Of a stretch of DNA of 64,000 nucleotides, positions 25,969 through 34,235 are shown in pieces. Numbering within the stretch: the first letter of the stretch is position 1; each line of letters starts with the position of its first letter. Origin of the DNA: an uncultured Alistipes sp. (GTDB lineage: Bacteria; Bacteroidota; Bacteroidia; Bacteroidales; UBA932). The notes beneath the pieces are model-generated. The model was not told the DNA's origin, made no database searches, and saw nothing but the letters and a program-made list of their open reading frames with translations. The stretch lies in assembly GCA_900550465.1 (NCBI GenBank), contig URSC01000001.1, positions 218,263 to 282,262 on the forward strand, read 5' to 3'. A program made the position numbers and the translations under genes.

Positions 25969-27003
25969 ATGGAAAAACGCAGGCTCTGGTTTTTCATACC
26001 TCTGGCAGTTCTGATTCTGCTGTCCGCTGCGGCCAATCTGCTCATAGGCTCGGTAAATATTCCGGTTGCAGACGTACTCAGGATACTGGCTGGAAACAGT
26101 GCGGACAATGAGATATGGACCAATATCATCTTCAAGTCCAGACTGCCGCAGACCGTGATTGCGGTAATGGCCGGAGCCGGACTTGCTGTAAGCGGACTGC
26201 TGATGCAGACTGTATTCCGCAATCCTCTTGCGGATCCATCCGTGCTGGGTGTAAGTTCCGGAGCCAGTCTCGGTGTGGCCTGCGTAGTGCTCATGTCGGG
26301 CATCTGGGGCCAGGCTCTAAGCCGGCTGGGGTATATAGGTGACGTTGCCGTCACTATAGCCGCAATAGCCGGGGCAATGGCGGTGATGGCTCTGATAGTA
26401 TTCATCTCCGGCCGTGTCAGAGGCAATGTCACGCTGCTTATCATCGGCGTTATGATCGGCTACGTGGCCAATGCCGTGATAGGAGTGATGAAGTTTTTCA
26501 GCGTGGAGGAGGATATCCGCGCCTACGTCATCTGGGGTCTGGGCAGTTTTTCCCGCGTATCAGGAGACCAGGTTCAGGTATTCGCAGCCATGATGTGTGT
26601 GCTGCTGCCGCTGTCCATGCTGCTGGTCAAGACGCTCAATCTGATGCTGCTCGGTCAGAGTTATGCCCGTAATCTTGGACTGGATGTCAAGCGTTCACGT
26701 CTTCTTGTCATTTCCACAGCAGGAATTCTTACGGCAGTGGTGACTGCCTACTGCGGCCCGGTAATGTTCCTCGGACTGGCGGTCCCTCATCTGTGCCGCG
26801 GCATGTTCTCCACCTCCGACCACAAGGTTTTGATGCCGGCTACCATGCTGTGCGGTGCCGCACTGGCTCTGTGCTGCAACATTATAGCCCGTATGCCCGG
26901 TTTCGAGGGAGTCCTTCCGGTCAATTCCGTAACGGCTCTTGTCGGTGCTCCCGTAGTCATATCCGTCCTGTACCGCAGACGTAAAAATGAAATGAACGAA
27001 TAA
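25969..27003 (+). CDS. btuC: B12 ABC transporter permease
   Basis: Integral inner-membrane permease of the FecCD/BtuC type, 344 residues with about ten hydrophobic segments. Typical blocks are RLPQTVIAVMAGAGLAVSGLLMQ (about residue 56), NPLADPSVLGVSSGASLGV and the later GPVMFLGLAVPHLCR, which contains the coupling-helix region for the ATPase. By position directly after the BtuF part and before the ATPase, in a B12-riboswitch operon, the substrate is cobalamin or a precursor. The same fold also serves siderophores, so the assignment rests on context. Its last base overlaps the btuD start. Confidence 0.9.
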   Translation: MEKRRLWFFIPLAVLILLSAAANLLIGSVNIPVADVLRILAGNSADNEIWTNIIFKSRLPQTVIAVMAGAGLAVSGLLMQTVFRNPLADPSVLGVSSGASLGVACVVLMSGIWGQALSRLGYIGDVAVTIAAIAGAMAVMALIVFISGRVRGNVTLLIIGVMIGYVANAVIGVMKFFSVEEDIRAYVIWGLGSFSRVSGDQVQVFAAMMCVLLPLSMLLVKTLNLMLLGQSYARNLGLDVKRSRLLVISTAGILTAVVTAYCGPVMFLGLAVPHLCRGMFSTSDHKVLMPATMLCGAALALCCNIIARMPGFEGVLPVNSVTALVGAPVVISVLYRRRKNEMNE

Positions 27004-28022
27004 TGCACAACGATACAGTCATACTCGAAAGCCTCAGTATAGGCTACCGCCACAAAGGTCATGTCCGCCTGGTTTGCAGCGGACTCGGGGCTTCCCTGCG
27101 CAGCGGGCAGCTCACATGTCTGCTGGGCTGCAACGGAGTTGGAAAATCAACCCTTCTGAAGACTCTGTCCGCCTTTATTCCGCCGCTAGATGGAGAAATC
27201 ATACTTGCCGGACGCCCTCTCTCCGGATATTCTCCAAAAGAACTCTCCCGCCTGCTCGGAGTAGTTCTCACCGAACGGGTCGCTGTGGACAACATGACTG
27301 TGATGGAACTTATCGGAACCGGCCGCAGCCCCTATACCGGATTCTGGGGAAGACTTACACCGGAAGACCATGCGGCAGTGCATGAGGCTGTCCGGATGGT
27401 GGGCATAGAGTCTCTGCAGGACAGAATGGTTCAGACACTGTCGGACGGAGAAAGACAGAAAGTCATGATCGCCAAAGCCCTGGCCCAGCATACACCTGTC
27501 ATACTCCTGGATGAGCCGACGGCTTTTCTCGATTACCCGAGCAAGGTCGAGATCATGCAGCTGCTCCATACCCTTACCCGTGATACAGGAAAAAGCGTTT
27601 TTCTGTCAACGCACGATGTGGATCTGGCTCTGCAGGTGGCGGACTGTGTCTGGCTGATGAAGCGGGACGGCCCACTCAGAACAGGCTCTCCTGAGGATCT
27701 GGCTATCGAGGGTGTTCTGGAGGATTTTTTCCCGGACCGGAATGTAACTTTCGACAAGGCGGAAGGAGCTTTCAGAATCAAGTACCGTTTTACCGGCAGC
27801 ATAGCAGTCTCTGGTAAGGGACAACGGCTTCAGATGGTTTCGAAAGCATTGAGACGCAATGAAATAGAACCGATAATCATCAGTCCCGGCAAGATACCGT
27901 CTTCCGGTATGTCGGGACAATGGATAGAGGCCGGCGAATCTTCATTCCGCCTTCATCTCACAGACGGAAAAGTTTATGAGACAGACTCTGTCAGCGGTCT
28001 GCTCTCAGCCCTGGGGCTCTGA
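27003..28022 (+). CDS. btuD: B12 ABC transporter ATPase with C-terminal extension
   Basis: Cytoplasmic ATPase that powers BtuC. Walker A GCNGVGKST (about residue 43), the signature LSDGERQK (about residue 146), Walker B VILLDEP (about residue 167) and the switch His in STHDVDLAL are all present. BtuD proteins are usually about 250 residues; this one has 339, with a C-terminal domain from about residue 245 (KAEGAFRIKYRF ... SVSGLLSALGL). Extended ATPases like this occur in Bacteroidota metal-chelate importers, and the function of the tail is unknown. The start overlaps the btuC stop by one base. The 3' end overlaps the convergent cbiJ-cbiD gene by 18 bases. Confidence 0.9.
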   Translation: MHNDTVILESLSIGYRHKGHVRLVCSGLGASLRSGQLTCLLGCNGVGKSTLLKTLSAFIPPLDGEIILAGRPLSGYSPKELSRLLGVVLTERVAVDNMTVMELIGTGRSPYTGFWGRLTPEDHAAVHEAVRMVGIESLQDRMVQTLSDGERQKVMIAKALAQHTPVILLDEPTAFLDYPSKVEIMQLLHTLTRDTGKSVFLSTHDVDLALQVADCVWLMKRDGPLRTGSPEDLAIEGVLEDFFPDRNVTFDKAEGAFRIKYRFTGSIAVSGKGQRLQMVSKALRRNEIEPIIISPGKIPSSGMSGQWIEAGESSFRLHLTDGKVYETDSVSGLLSALGL

Positions 28023-29816
28023 GTCAGGCAGGGTAAGGCGGACACATCCGATCTCATCTATGAGATGAAGCGTTAGCCTGCCTTCCGGCAACAGAGGTGC
28101 ACAATGCTTCAGGCACAGTTCCATAATCCGGCGGATAAAACGGACCAGGTCTTTATCCGGCATCATAGTCCAGAGGTCCCTGGCAAAATTGACAGATGCA
28201 GCTGTCTCCAGGGCCATTGGGGAGCAGCCTGCTTCCAGAGCTGTACTCCTCAGGAATTCCCGGTTCATGGTGACTTTATGGCTGTGTGTGTCTAGATGGC
28301 CCTCGGCCAGCTTGACTGCCTTGCCTATCATCATGCCGATGATTGCGTGCGGGAAACCATGGACAGAGGCACTGCTTAGGGCACATCCTATGAAGTTGCC
28401 GTACTGGATGAAGGCCTGGGGCGGGAGAGCATGATAGAGCCGGCGCAGAACTGCCTCGCTGCGGGCCCCGGAGTTGAATACCACCGTGGAGCAGCCCATT
28501 GCGCTGGCCACATTGACAGACCGTTCTATGGATGCTGTAAAGGCCTCGTTGGAGAACGGTCGCACTATTCCTGAAGTACCAATAATGGAGATGCCGCCGA
28601 CAACCCCCAGTCTGGAATTGAAAGTCTGCCGGGCTATCTCGGCCCCGTTCTCCACGCTGATGCTTACATCCGCTCCGATGATGCCGAGAGTGGCCAGATT
28701 GTCCCTGATCATGCGGCGTGGAGCCGGATTGACGGCCGGACCGCCCACCGGTATGCCCAAACCCGGAAGAGTTACTGTCCCGACCCCTTCCCCCGGGAGG
28801 AAACGGACTTCATCGGAGCCGTTCAGCCGTACCGATGCCGATATCAGGCATCCGTCAGTAGCATCCGGGTCATCCCCGGAGTGTTTCCGGACAGAAGCAA
28901 CAGCCGCAGAACCCTCTGTCCTGGAAGTTTCTACCGGCAGTACAGCTGTTTCTCCTCCGGGCAGGATGACAGCAGACTCCTTGTCACCCTCACCTGTTAT
29001 CAGCAGCCGTGCTGCCGCGCATGCTGCTGCGGCTGCGCAAGTTCCGGTAGTGTACCCGCTTTTCAATGGAAAGAAATCCGGAAGCAACTCGTCAATGGCC
29101 CTTCTCAGGCCTGATTCTGTGTAGACTGTGCGGAAAGCTTCCGGAACTGGCGGCCGGTCTACCACAAATACCGGGATACCGAGACTTCCTGCCGCATCCA
29201 CTTTCTCCCGGAGATAGCCGCTTGCTCCGCTTTCCTTGGTAATGACGGCATCAGGTCGTACCTGCACGAGAACATCCTTCTCTTTTTCCCCGGGATGGAA
29301 AAATATCAGACGCTCCCTCGGAAATCCCCAACTTAGGGCCTCCTGCACCGATTCCTCTCTTTCCAGTATGCGGAACCAGCATTCATGCCGTTCCCAAAAT
29401 GGTTTCAGAGCCGGTATGGTCCGGACTCCCGTCAAGGCCAGCAGCCGGCTGCTGCCGGATTCTTCCAGTTTCCGCACTGCATCATCCCAGTCCGAGCAGA
29501 GTATGACTCCTGAAAGTTCCTCGCGCCGGCGTCCGTAGAGTATTACCGGAAGTCCCGTCAATGAGGCAGCAGCCGCCACCGATGAGTGCAGGCCCAGTGC
29601 AAAGGGATGGGCTGCATCCACAATCAGGCCTATTCCGTGCTGTCGGCAGAATTCCGCGATATCCGCCGCAGTCATGGCTCCTGTCAGCCGGATTCCGTGG
29701 CTCAATGAGATTTCCTGGCTCCCGGTCAGTGTGGAATAGAAGAATGGTTTGCCGCCTTCCTCCACGACCTTGACCGCCGCGCGTCCCTCAGTAGTGCCTC
29801 CGAAAATGAGTATCAT
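28005..29816 (-). CDS. cbiJ-cbiD: Fusion: precorrin-6x reductase CbiJ + cobalt-precorrin-5B methyltransferase CbiD
   Basis: Two corrin-ring enzymes in one 603-residue protein. Residues 1 to about 250 are CbiJ/CobK (IFGGTTEGRA at the N-terminus, VDAAHPFA near 67), which reduces the ring with NAD(P)H. From about residue 254 the CbiD part begins with its hallmark SGYTTGTCAAAA and continues with GIVRPFSNEAF and GCSTVVFNSGARSE; CbiD methylates C1 with SAM. It is the last gene of the minus-strand riboswitch-2 operon and overlaps cbiG-cbiF by four bases. Confidence 0.93.
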   Translation of the reverse strand: MILIFGGTTEGRAAVKVVEEGGKPFFYSTLTGSQEISLSHGIRLTGAMTAADIAEFCRQHGIGLIVDAAHPFALGLHSSVAAAASLTGLPVILYGRRREELSGVILCSDWDDAVRKLEESGSSRLLALTGVRTIPALKPFWERHECWFRILEREESVQEALSWGFPRERLIFFHPGEKEKDVLVQVRPDAVITKESGASGYLREKVDAAGSLGIPVFVVDRPPVPEAFRTVYTESGLRRAIDELLPDFFPLKSGYTTGTCAAAAACAAARLLITGEGDKESAVILPGGETAVLPVETSRTEGSAAVASVRKHSGDDPDATDGCLISASVRLNGSDEVRFLPGEGVGTVTLPGLGIPVGGPAVNPAPRRMIRDNLATLGIIGADVSISVENGAEIARQTFNSRLGVVGGISIIGTSGIVRPFSNEAFTASIERSVNVASAMGCSTVVFNSGARSEAVLRRLYHALPPQAFIQYGNFIGCALSSASVHGFPHAIIGMMIGKAVKLAEGHLDTHSHKVTMNREFLRSTALEAGCSPMALETAASVNFARDLWTMMPDKDLVRFIRRIMELCLKHCAPLLPEGRLTLHLIDEIGCVRLTLPDSEPQG

Positions 29817-31636
29817 TGACGGAAAATATGTTTGAAGTCCTTGTCGTACAGGCAGGAGAGGCCACGGCGGTTGTCTATGGCGTCACCGACTACTATCATC
29901 GTGGTAAGAGTGAGGCGGTTGGTGCTGACTATCTCCGCCAGATGGCGCAGTTCCCCCCTCCAGATTCTCTGATCCGGCCAGGTGAGATGATGGCAGACCG
30001 CTACTGGTGTTTCAGGCGGATAGTGCACAAGAAGTTCGTTCTGTACTTGTTCAGCAATACCGGCGGAAAGAAAAATGCACATTGTTGACCGGGAGCGGGC
30101 CAGCAGGCTGAGTTTCTCCCGTTCGGGCATGGGGGTTCGGCCCTCACCTCTTGTCAGGATGATGGTCTGGACCTTTTCCGGGATGGTGAACTGGGAGCGC
30201 AGCTCGGCGGCTGCGGCCTGAAAGGAGGATATTCCCGGTGTGATGTGGTAGCTCATACTAAATCGGTCGAAAAAATTCATCTGCTCCTGGATTGCTCCAT
30301 AGATGCACGGGTCTCCGGTATGCAGACGGACTACGAGACATCCTCTGTCGTAGTACTCTTTCATAAGGGCAAACTGTTCCTCGAGCGCCATCGGGGCAGA
30401 TGACCGGATTACGGCTCCGGGCCTGGCACAGGCGGTCACCTCTTTCGGAACAAGGCTTCCGGCATAAAGAATCAGATCCGCTGCCTCCAGAAAATGCCTT
30501 CCCCTGACCGATATCAGGTCCGGATCGCCAGGGCCCGCACCGACGATCTCTATATGCCCCATACGCAGTGCATACGGACTGGCTGCAGCCGCAAAGGTAA
30601 AATCATTGCCCTCGCTCAGGCAGGCCTTCTGCTTGTTCAGCAGAAGGACGGAACCGTCTCCTGCGCTTTTGAGGGCAGCGGCCTCGGCTACGCTGCAAGA
30701 ACCGGTGGCCTCCATTACCCTTTCAGAAGGGGTCGGAACAGGTATCCCTTTCAAGTCATCTGCATTCCAGATCTCCTTTACCGTCCTGAATCCACGGCAC
30801 AGATCTTCTATCAGAGGTTCATCCCGTTTCAATTCTATCGTGGCCACTTTTCCTATGGCCTCCGGATGCCAGCCGTTACAGGACAATACGGTACTGATGT
30901 GTTCCACGACTCCTCTGGAAGAGCAGTTCTTCCTGCATCCGGCGCCAAGTGTAAGAACAGGAGGGATGTAAGACAGTACCGGAACTTCTCCGAAGCGGAT
31001 TTTCCGCGGGCCGGCCGATATGACAAGCTCCGTACCGGAGGGAATACCGGAAGCGTCACGGCATACCGTGACATGAGGCGGAAGAGTGGACTCGAGATAC
31101 CGCGTGCCTTGGTCACGACATGTCAGGACCAAAGCCGTTGGCCTGCGGTTGACGAATCTGAATATCACCTCGTTCATCGAGGCTCCCTCTACTTTCTCCC
31201 TCCAGCCGAAGCGGGAGGCCAGGACATCCAGCGGCCACAGTCCGGTGTTGTCGCTGCGCGTGGTTATGACTGCCTTTCCGGAGGTCAGGGCAGCTACTTT
31301 GAGGGCCAGTTCATTGGCTCCGCCTATATGACCCGAAAGCAAGGGGATGATCCACTGTCCGGTAGAGTCTGCAACGATCACTGCAGGATCGGAATGCTTG
31401 TCCACGATATGCGGTGCTATAGCCCTGAGGCAGATACCGGCCGAGCAGAACATCACCCAGGCTCCGTAGTCTCTGAAATGCTCTTCCGTAAGGGCCGTCA
31501 GGGATGCAAAAGATGTCCATCCATCTGCAGAAAATGATGCAAAGCGGTCCGCTCCAAGTTCTTCCGCGACTTTCCCGGCGAGAGCCAGAGATTCCACAGA
31601 TATGGTGACTACAGCAATTTTTACTTTATTTTCCAT
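29813..31636 (-). CDS. cbiG-cbiF: Fusion: cobalt-precorrin-5A hydrolase CbiG + precorrin-4 C11-methyltransferase CbiF
   Basis: A 607-residue bifunctional enzyme of the anaerobic B12 route. The first about 350 residues are CbiG (WVMFCSAGICLRAIAPHI, LLSGHIGGANELA), which opens the lactone and releases acetaldehyde. From about residue 355 a complete SAM-dependent tetrapyrrole methylase follows, with IEIVGAGPGDPDLISVRG, DLILYAGSLV and HTGDPCIYGA; these features and the pathway position identify CbiF, which methylates C11. It overlaps cbiET upstream by 11 bases and cbiJ-cbiD downstream by four, so the operon is tightly coupled. Confidence 0.93.
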   Translation of the reverse strand: MENKVKIAVVTISVESLALAGKVAEELGADRFASFSADGWTSFASLTALTEEHFRDYGAWVMFCSAGICLRAIAPHIVDKHSDPAVIVADSTGQWIIPLLSGHIGGANELALKVAALTSGKAVITTRSDNTGLWPLDVLASRFGWREKVEGASMNEVIFRFVNRRPTALVLTCRDQGTRYLESTLPPHVTVCRDASGIPSGTELVISAGPRKIRFGEVPVLSYIPPVLTLGAGCRKNCSSRGVVEHISTVLSCNGWHPEAIGKVATIELKRDEPLIEDLCRGFRTVKEIWNADDLKGIPVPTPSERVMEATGSCSVAEAAALKSAGDGSVLLLNKQKACLSEGNDFTFAAAASPYALRMGHIEIVGAGPGDPDLISVRGRHFLEAADLILYAGSLVPKEVTACARPGAVIRSSAPMALEEQFALMKEYYDRGCLVVRLHTGDPCIYGAIQEQMNFFDRFSMSYHITPGISSFQAAAAELRSQFTIPEKVQTIILTRGEGRTPMPEREKLSLLARSRSTMCIFLSAGIAEQVQNELLVHYPPETPVAVCHHLTWPDQRIWRGELRHLAEIVSTNRLTLTTMIVVGDAIDNRRGLSCLYDKDFKHIFRQ

Positions 31637-32822
31637 GTTTTACAGCTTTGAGAATGGTTATGGGGTTATGGTCTCCATCCCGGAGAACCGTATTTGAGGC
31701 AAGAGTCATTCCGCAATCAGCCGTGGAGCGTACGAATGCTCTGAGGCTGTTTTCGGAAACGGAATTGAACACCATCGTCCCGCCGGGGCTCAGGACGGGA
31801 TGTATGGCCCTGACAATCTCTTCCAGGCGGCCGCCGTGCCCGCCGATGAAGACTGCATCCGGGGCTGGAAACTGTCTCAGGTCAAAGGACAGAATATCCC
31901 CGATGTGCCGTTCTATGCCCGGAGCCCGGAAACGATGGGAATTGATTTCCAAAAGTCTCTCTCTTTCGGGACATTTCTCAAAGGCTCTCACGTGCAGATG
32001 GGGAAAGCGCAGCCTGGCCTCTATGGATACTGACCCGGTGCAGAAGCCCACATCCCACAAGCAGTGCTTCTGCGGCAGCTCCAGCATGGCCAGTGTAACC
32101 AGCCTTACCGGCATCTTGGTAATCATTTCCGGCCTGCCCGGGATACCCTCGAACTCTGTATGGGGTATGCCGAACGGCGCTCCGCTGACCTCGCCGTAGA
32201 GAATCATGCAGTTTGGCATTGCAAAATCCATTCCCGCCATTTCTTCCACCGGAGCCTCGGTTATCTTCTCATAAATCCGGTTCCCGAGCCTTTCTCCCAC
32301 TACAGCAATGTATCCGGTATATCCGTATTCGGTCAGACGGGAGGCGACAGCTCCGGGAGTGTGCGTCCTGTCGGTGAGCAGACCTATCATTCTGCTTCCC
32401 TCTATCAGAGCCCTGTCCAGTTCATGCCAAGGGCGTCCCGTGAGGGAGACGGCCCGCATCCCGCCGTATGGCAGCATGGCCTTGTGCGCAAGACACTGCA
32501 GGGAGTTGAAGGCAGGGATTACCCTGATGTCCGTACCGGGCAACCGGCGGAGAAGGGTAGCGGCGAAGCCGAAAAAAAGCGGATCTCCGGAGGCGAACAC
32601 CACTATATCTCCCGAATATTCCCCGTACTTGAGGAAGACTCCGTCCAGTGGAACAGTAATTTCTATCCACTCGTATTCTTTCGGAAGAATATCCCGCACA
32701 GCATCCAGATGCCGTTTTCCCCCGGAAAAGACGGTATGGGTACATACAGCCTCATACGCCTCAGGGCTCAGCTCCGGTCTGCCCTCATCGCTTATGCCTA
32801 TTACGATAAATTTCTCCGCCAT
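31626..32822 (-). CDS. cbiET: Cobalt-precorrin-6B/7 methyltransferase-decarboxylase CbiE-CbiT
   Basis: A 398-residue CobL-type fusion that methylates C5 and C15 and removes the C12 acetate carboxyl group. The N-terminal CbiE part (about 1-205) is a tetrapyrrole methylase (KFIVIGISDEGRPELS, VVFASGDPLFFGFA). The C-terminal CbiT part (about 210-398) is a class I methyltransferase with LWDVGFCTGSVSIEA and DAVFIGGHGG. The fusion is the usual form in organisms with CobL. It starts three bases after cbiH-cbiC and overlaps cbiG-cbiF, in the middle of the corrin-ring operon. Confidence 0.93.
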   Translation of the reverse strand: MAEKFIVIGISDEGRPELSPEAYEAVCTHTVFSGGKRHLDAVRDILPKEYEWIEITVPLDGVFLKYGEYSGDIVVFASGDPLFFGFAATLLRRLPGTDIRVIPAFNSLQCLAHKAMLPYGGMRAVSLTGRPWHELDRALIEGSRMIGLLTDRTHTPGAVASRLTEYGYTGYIAVVGERLGNRIYEKITEAPVEEMAGMDFAMPNCMILYGEVSGAPFGIPHTEFEGIPGRPEMITKMPVRLVTLAMLELPQKHCLWDVGFCTGSVSIEARLRFPHLHVRAFEKCPERERLLEINSHRFRAPGIERHIGDILSFDLRQFPAPDAVFIGGHGGRLEEIVRAIHPVLSPGGTMVFNSVSENSLRAFVRSTADCGMTLASNTVLRDGDHNPITILKAVKHGK

Positions 32823-32825
32823 AGC

Positions 32826-34235
32826 TTACAGGTCGCGGCCGGGACTGAGTCCGGCTGCATCGTCAAAAGTCAGTACAGCGTTGGTGATGGTAGCGGCCAG
32901 ATTGCTGCCTCCTTTGCGTCCTTCCACTATGATGCGTGGAATACCGTTCAGAGGCTTTACCATCTGCTTGGACTCCTCCACGTGGACGAAACCTACGGGG
33001 GCGGCGATGATACCGCCGGGAGAGGCTTTGCCTGAGTGTGTCAGGCGGCACAGTTCCATTAGAGCAGTAGGCGCATTGCCGAAGACGAAGAGTGCTCCGG
33101 GCCAACGCTTGACAGCCAGACGGATTCCGGCCTGGGCGCGGGTTATATTTTCCCTTGCGGCCATTTCTACGGCCTCTGAATCCTGAAGACAGCATACAGC
33201 ATTGATACCCAGACGCGCCAAGGCTCCTTTACGGATTCCTGAGAGAGCCATAGTCACATCTGTCACCACGGTCTTGATCTTTCCGGAGCGGATGCTGTCA
33301 TACATCTCCATCACCGCTCCGTCACTCATCCACAGCAGGTCTTCCATCTGAAAATCTGCTGTTGTATGAATCGCGTGCAGAAGAACCCACCTGCGGTCTT
33401 CAGGAATATCCGGATGTTTCAGTTCGCGGGTGATGGAGAGGAAACTCTCCTGCATAATCAGCTGTCCCGGCTTGATATCTCCGGCTGCCTTCTCCTCCCG
33501 GAAATATCCCCTGGGGGTTATCATGTGACCGTTCGAGACAAAGGTGCGGGAGTTGCCTATCAGCAAGACTGTTAGCATGTCTATCTGTTCCGGATCAAGT
33601 TCTGCGAGGGTTGTCAGGCAGACTTGCTGCTCCGGTCTTCCGGCCTGACGGACATACCCCACAGGTGTGTCAGGACTGCGGTATTGGAGAAAAACCTCAA
33701 TGAGTCCGGGCAGCTGCCAGTAACGGTCGCGGCTGCGGGGATTGTACACGGCTGTCACGAAATCAGCCTCGGCGGCAGCTTTTATCCGTTTTTCTATCTG
33801 GGGCCATGGTGTCATGAGGTCCGACAGGGATATAAGACAGAGATCGTGCCCTGCCGGTGCGCCCAGCAGGGCCGCTGCCTTCTGGAAGGCGCTGATGCCA
33901 GGAAGGACCGTCACATCGATGTCCACTCCGCGGCGGTGGCACATTTCCCATATCAGGGGGGCCATGCCGTAGATGCCGGCATCTCCGGACGAGATAATGC
34001 ATACGGTCTTACCTTTCATAGCTTGGTCTATCGCGGCGGCTGCCCTTTCCTCTTCCTGGCGCATACCGGTGTCCATACATTGAGTACCGCCAGTGAGCAG
34101 ATGCCGGATGAACTGAAAATAGAATTTATAACCTATGACAATATCGGCTCCGGCTATTGCCTCGGCCACTGCAGGGGTAATATCCTTCTGCGAGCCAGGT
34201 CCGAGACCGGCTATGATTATTTTCCCTTGAAGCAT
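32826..34235 (-). CDS. cbiH-cbiC: Fusion: precorrin-3B C17-methyltransferase CbiH + precorrin-8X methylmutase CbiC
   Basis: A 469-residue bifunctional protein. Residues 1 to about 245 are CbiH, the ring-contracting C17 methyltransferase (IIAGLGPGSQKDITPA, IISSGDAGIYGMA, TAVYNPRSRDRYWQL). From about residue 265 the CbiC part follows, the methyl-shifting mutase, with HAIHTTADFQ carrying its catalytic His and GNAPTALMEL further on. The start ATG lies inside the 3' end of the upstream TonB-receptor gene (19-base overlap), which ties ring synthesis to the transport genes in one transcript. There is no CbiL part here or elsewhere in the window. Confidence 0.93.
   Translation of the reverse strand: MLQGKIIIAGLGPGSQKDITPAVAEAIAGADIVIGYKFYFQFIRHLLTGGTQCMDTGMRQEEERAAAAIDQAMKGKTVCIISSGDAGIYGMAPLIWEMCHRRGVDIDVTVLPGISAFQKAAALLGAPAGHDLCLISLSDLMTPWPQIEKRIKAAAEADFVTAVYNPRSRDRYWQLPGLIEVFLQYRSPDTPVGYVRQAGRPEQQVCLTTLAELDPEQIDMLTVLLIGNSRTFVSNGHMITPRGYFREEKAAGDIKPGQLIMQESFLSITRELKHPDIPEDRRWVLLHAIHTTADFQMEDLLWMSDGAVMEMYDSIRSGKIKTVVTDVTMALSGIRKGALARLGINAVCCLQDSEAVEMAARENITRAQAGIRLAVKRWPGALFVFGNAPTALMELCRLTHSGKASPGGIIAAPVGFVHVEESKQMVKPLNGIPRIIVEGRKGGSNLAATITNAVLTFDDAAGLSPGRDL

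Noticed and set aside
30494..31537. 347-codon frame antisense to cbiG-cbiF
   Set aside because: GC-rich codon shadow; the sense strand encodes complete CbiG and CbiF motifs.
32064..33035. Long frame antisense to cbiET and cbiH-cbiC
   Set aside because: No domain and no promoter; the sense genes are unambiguous.
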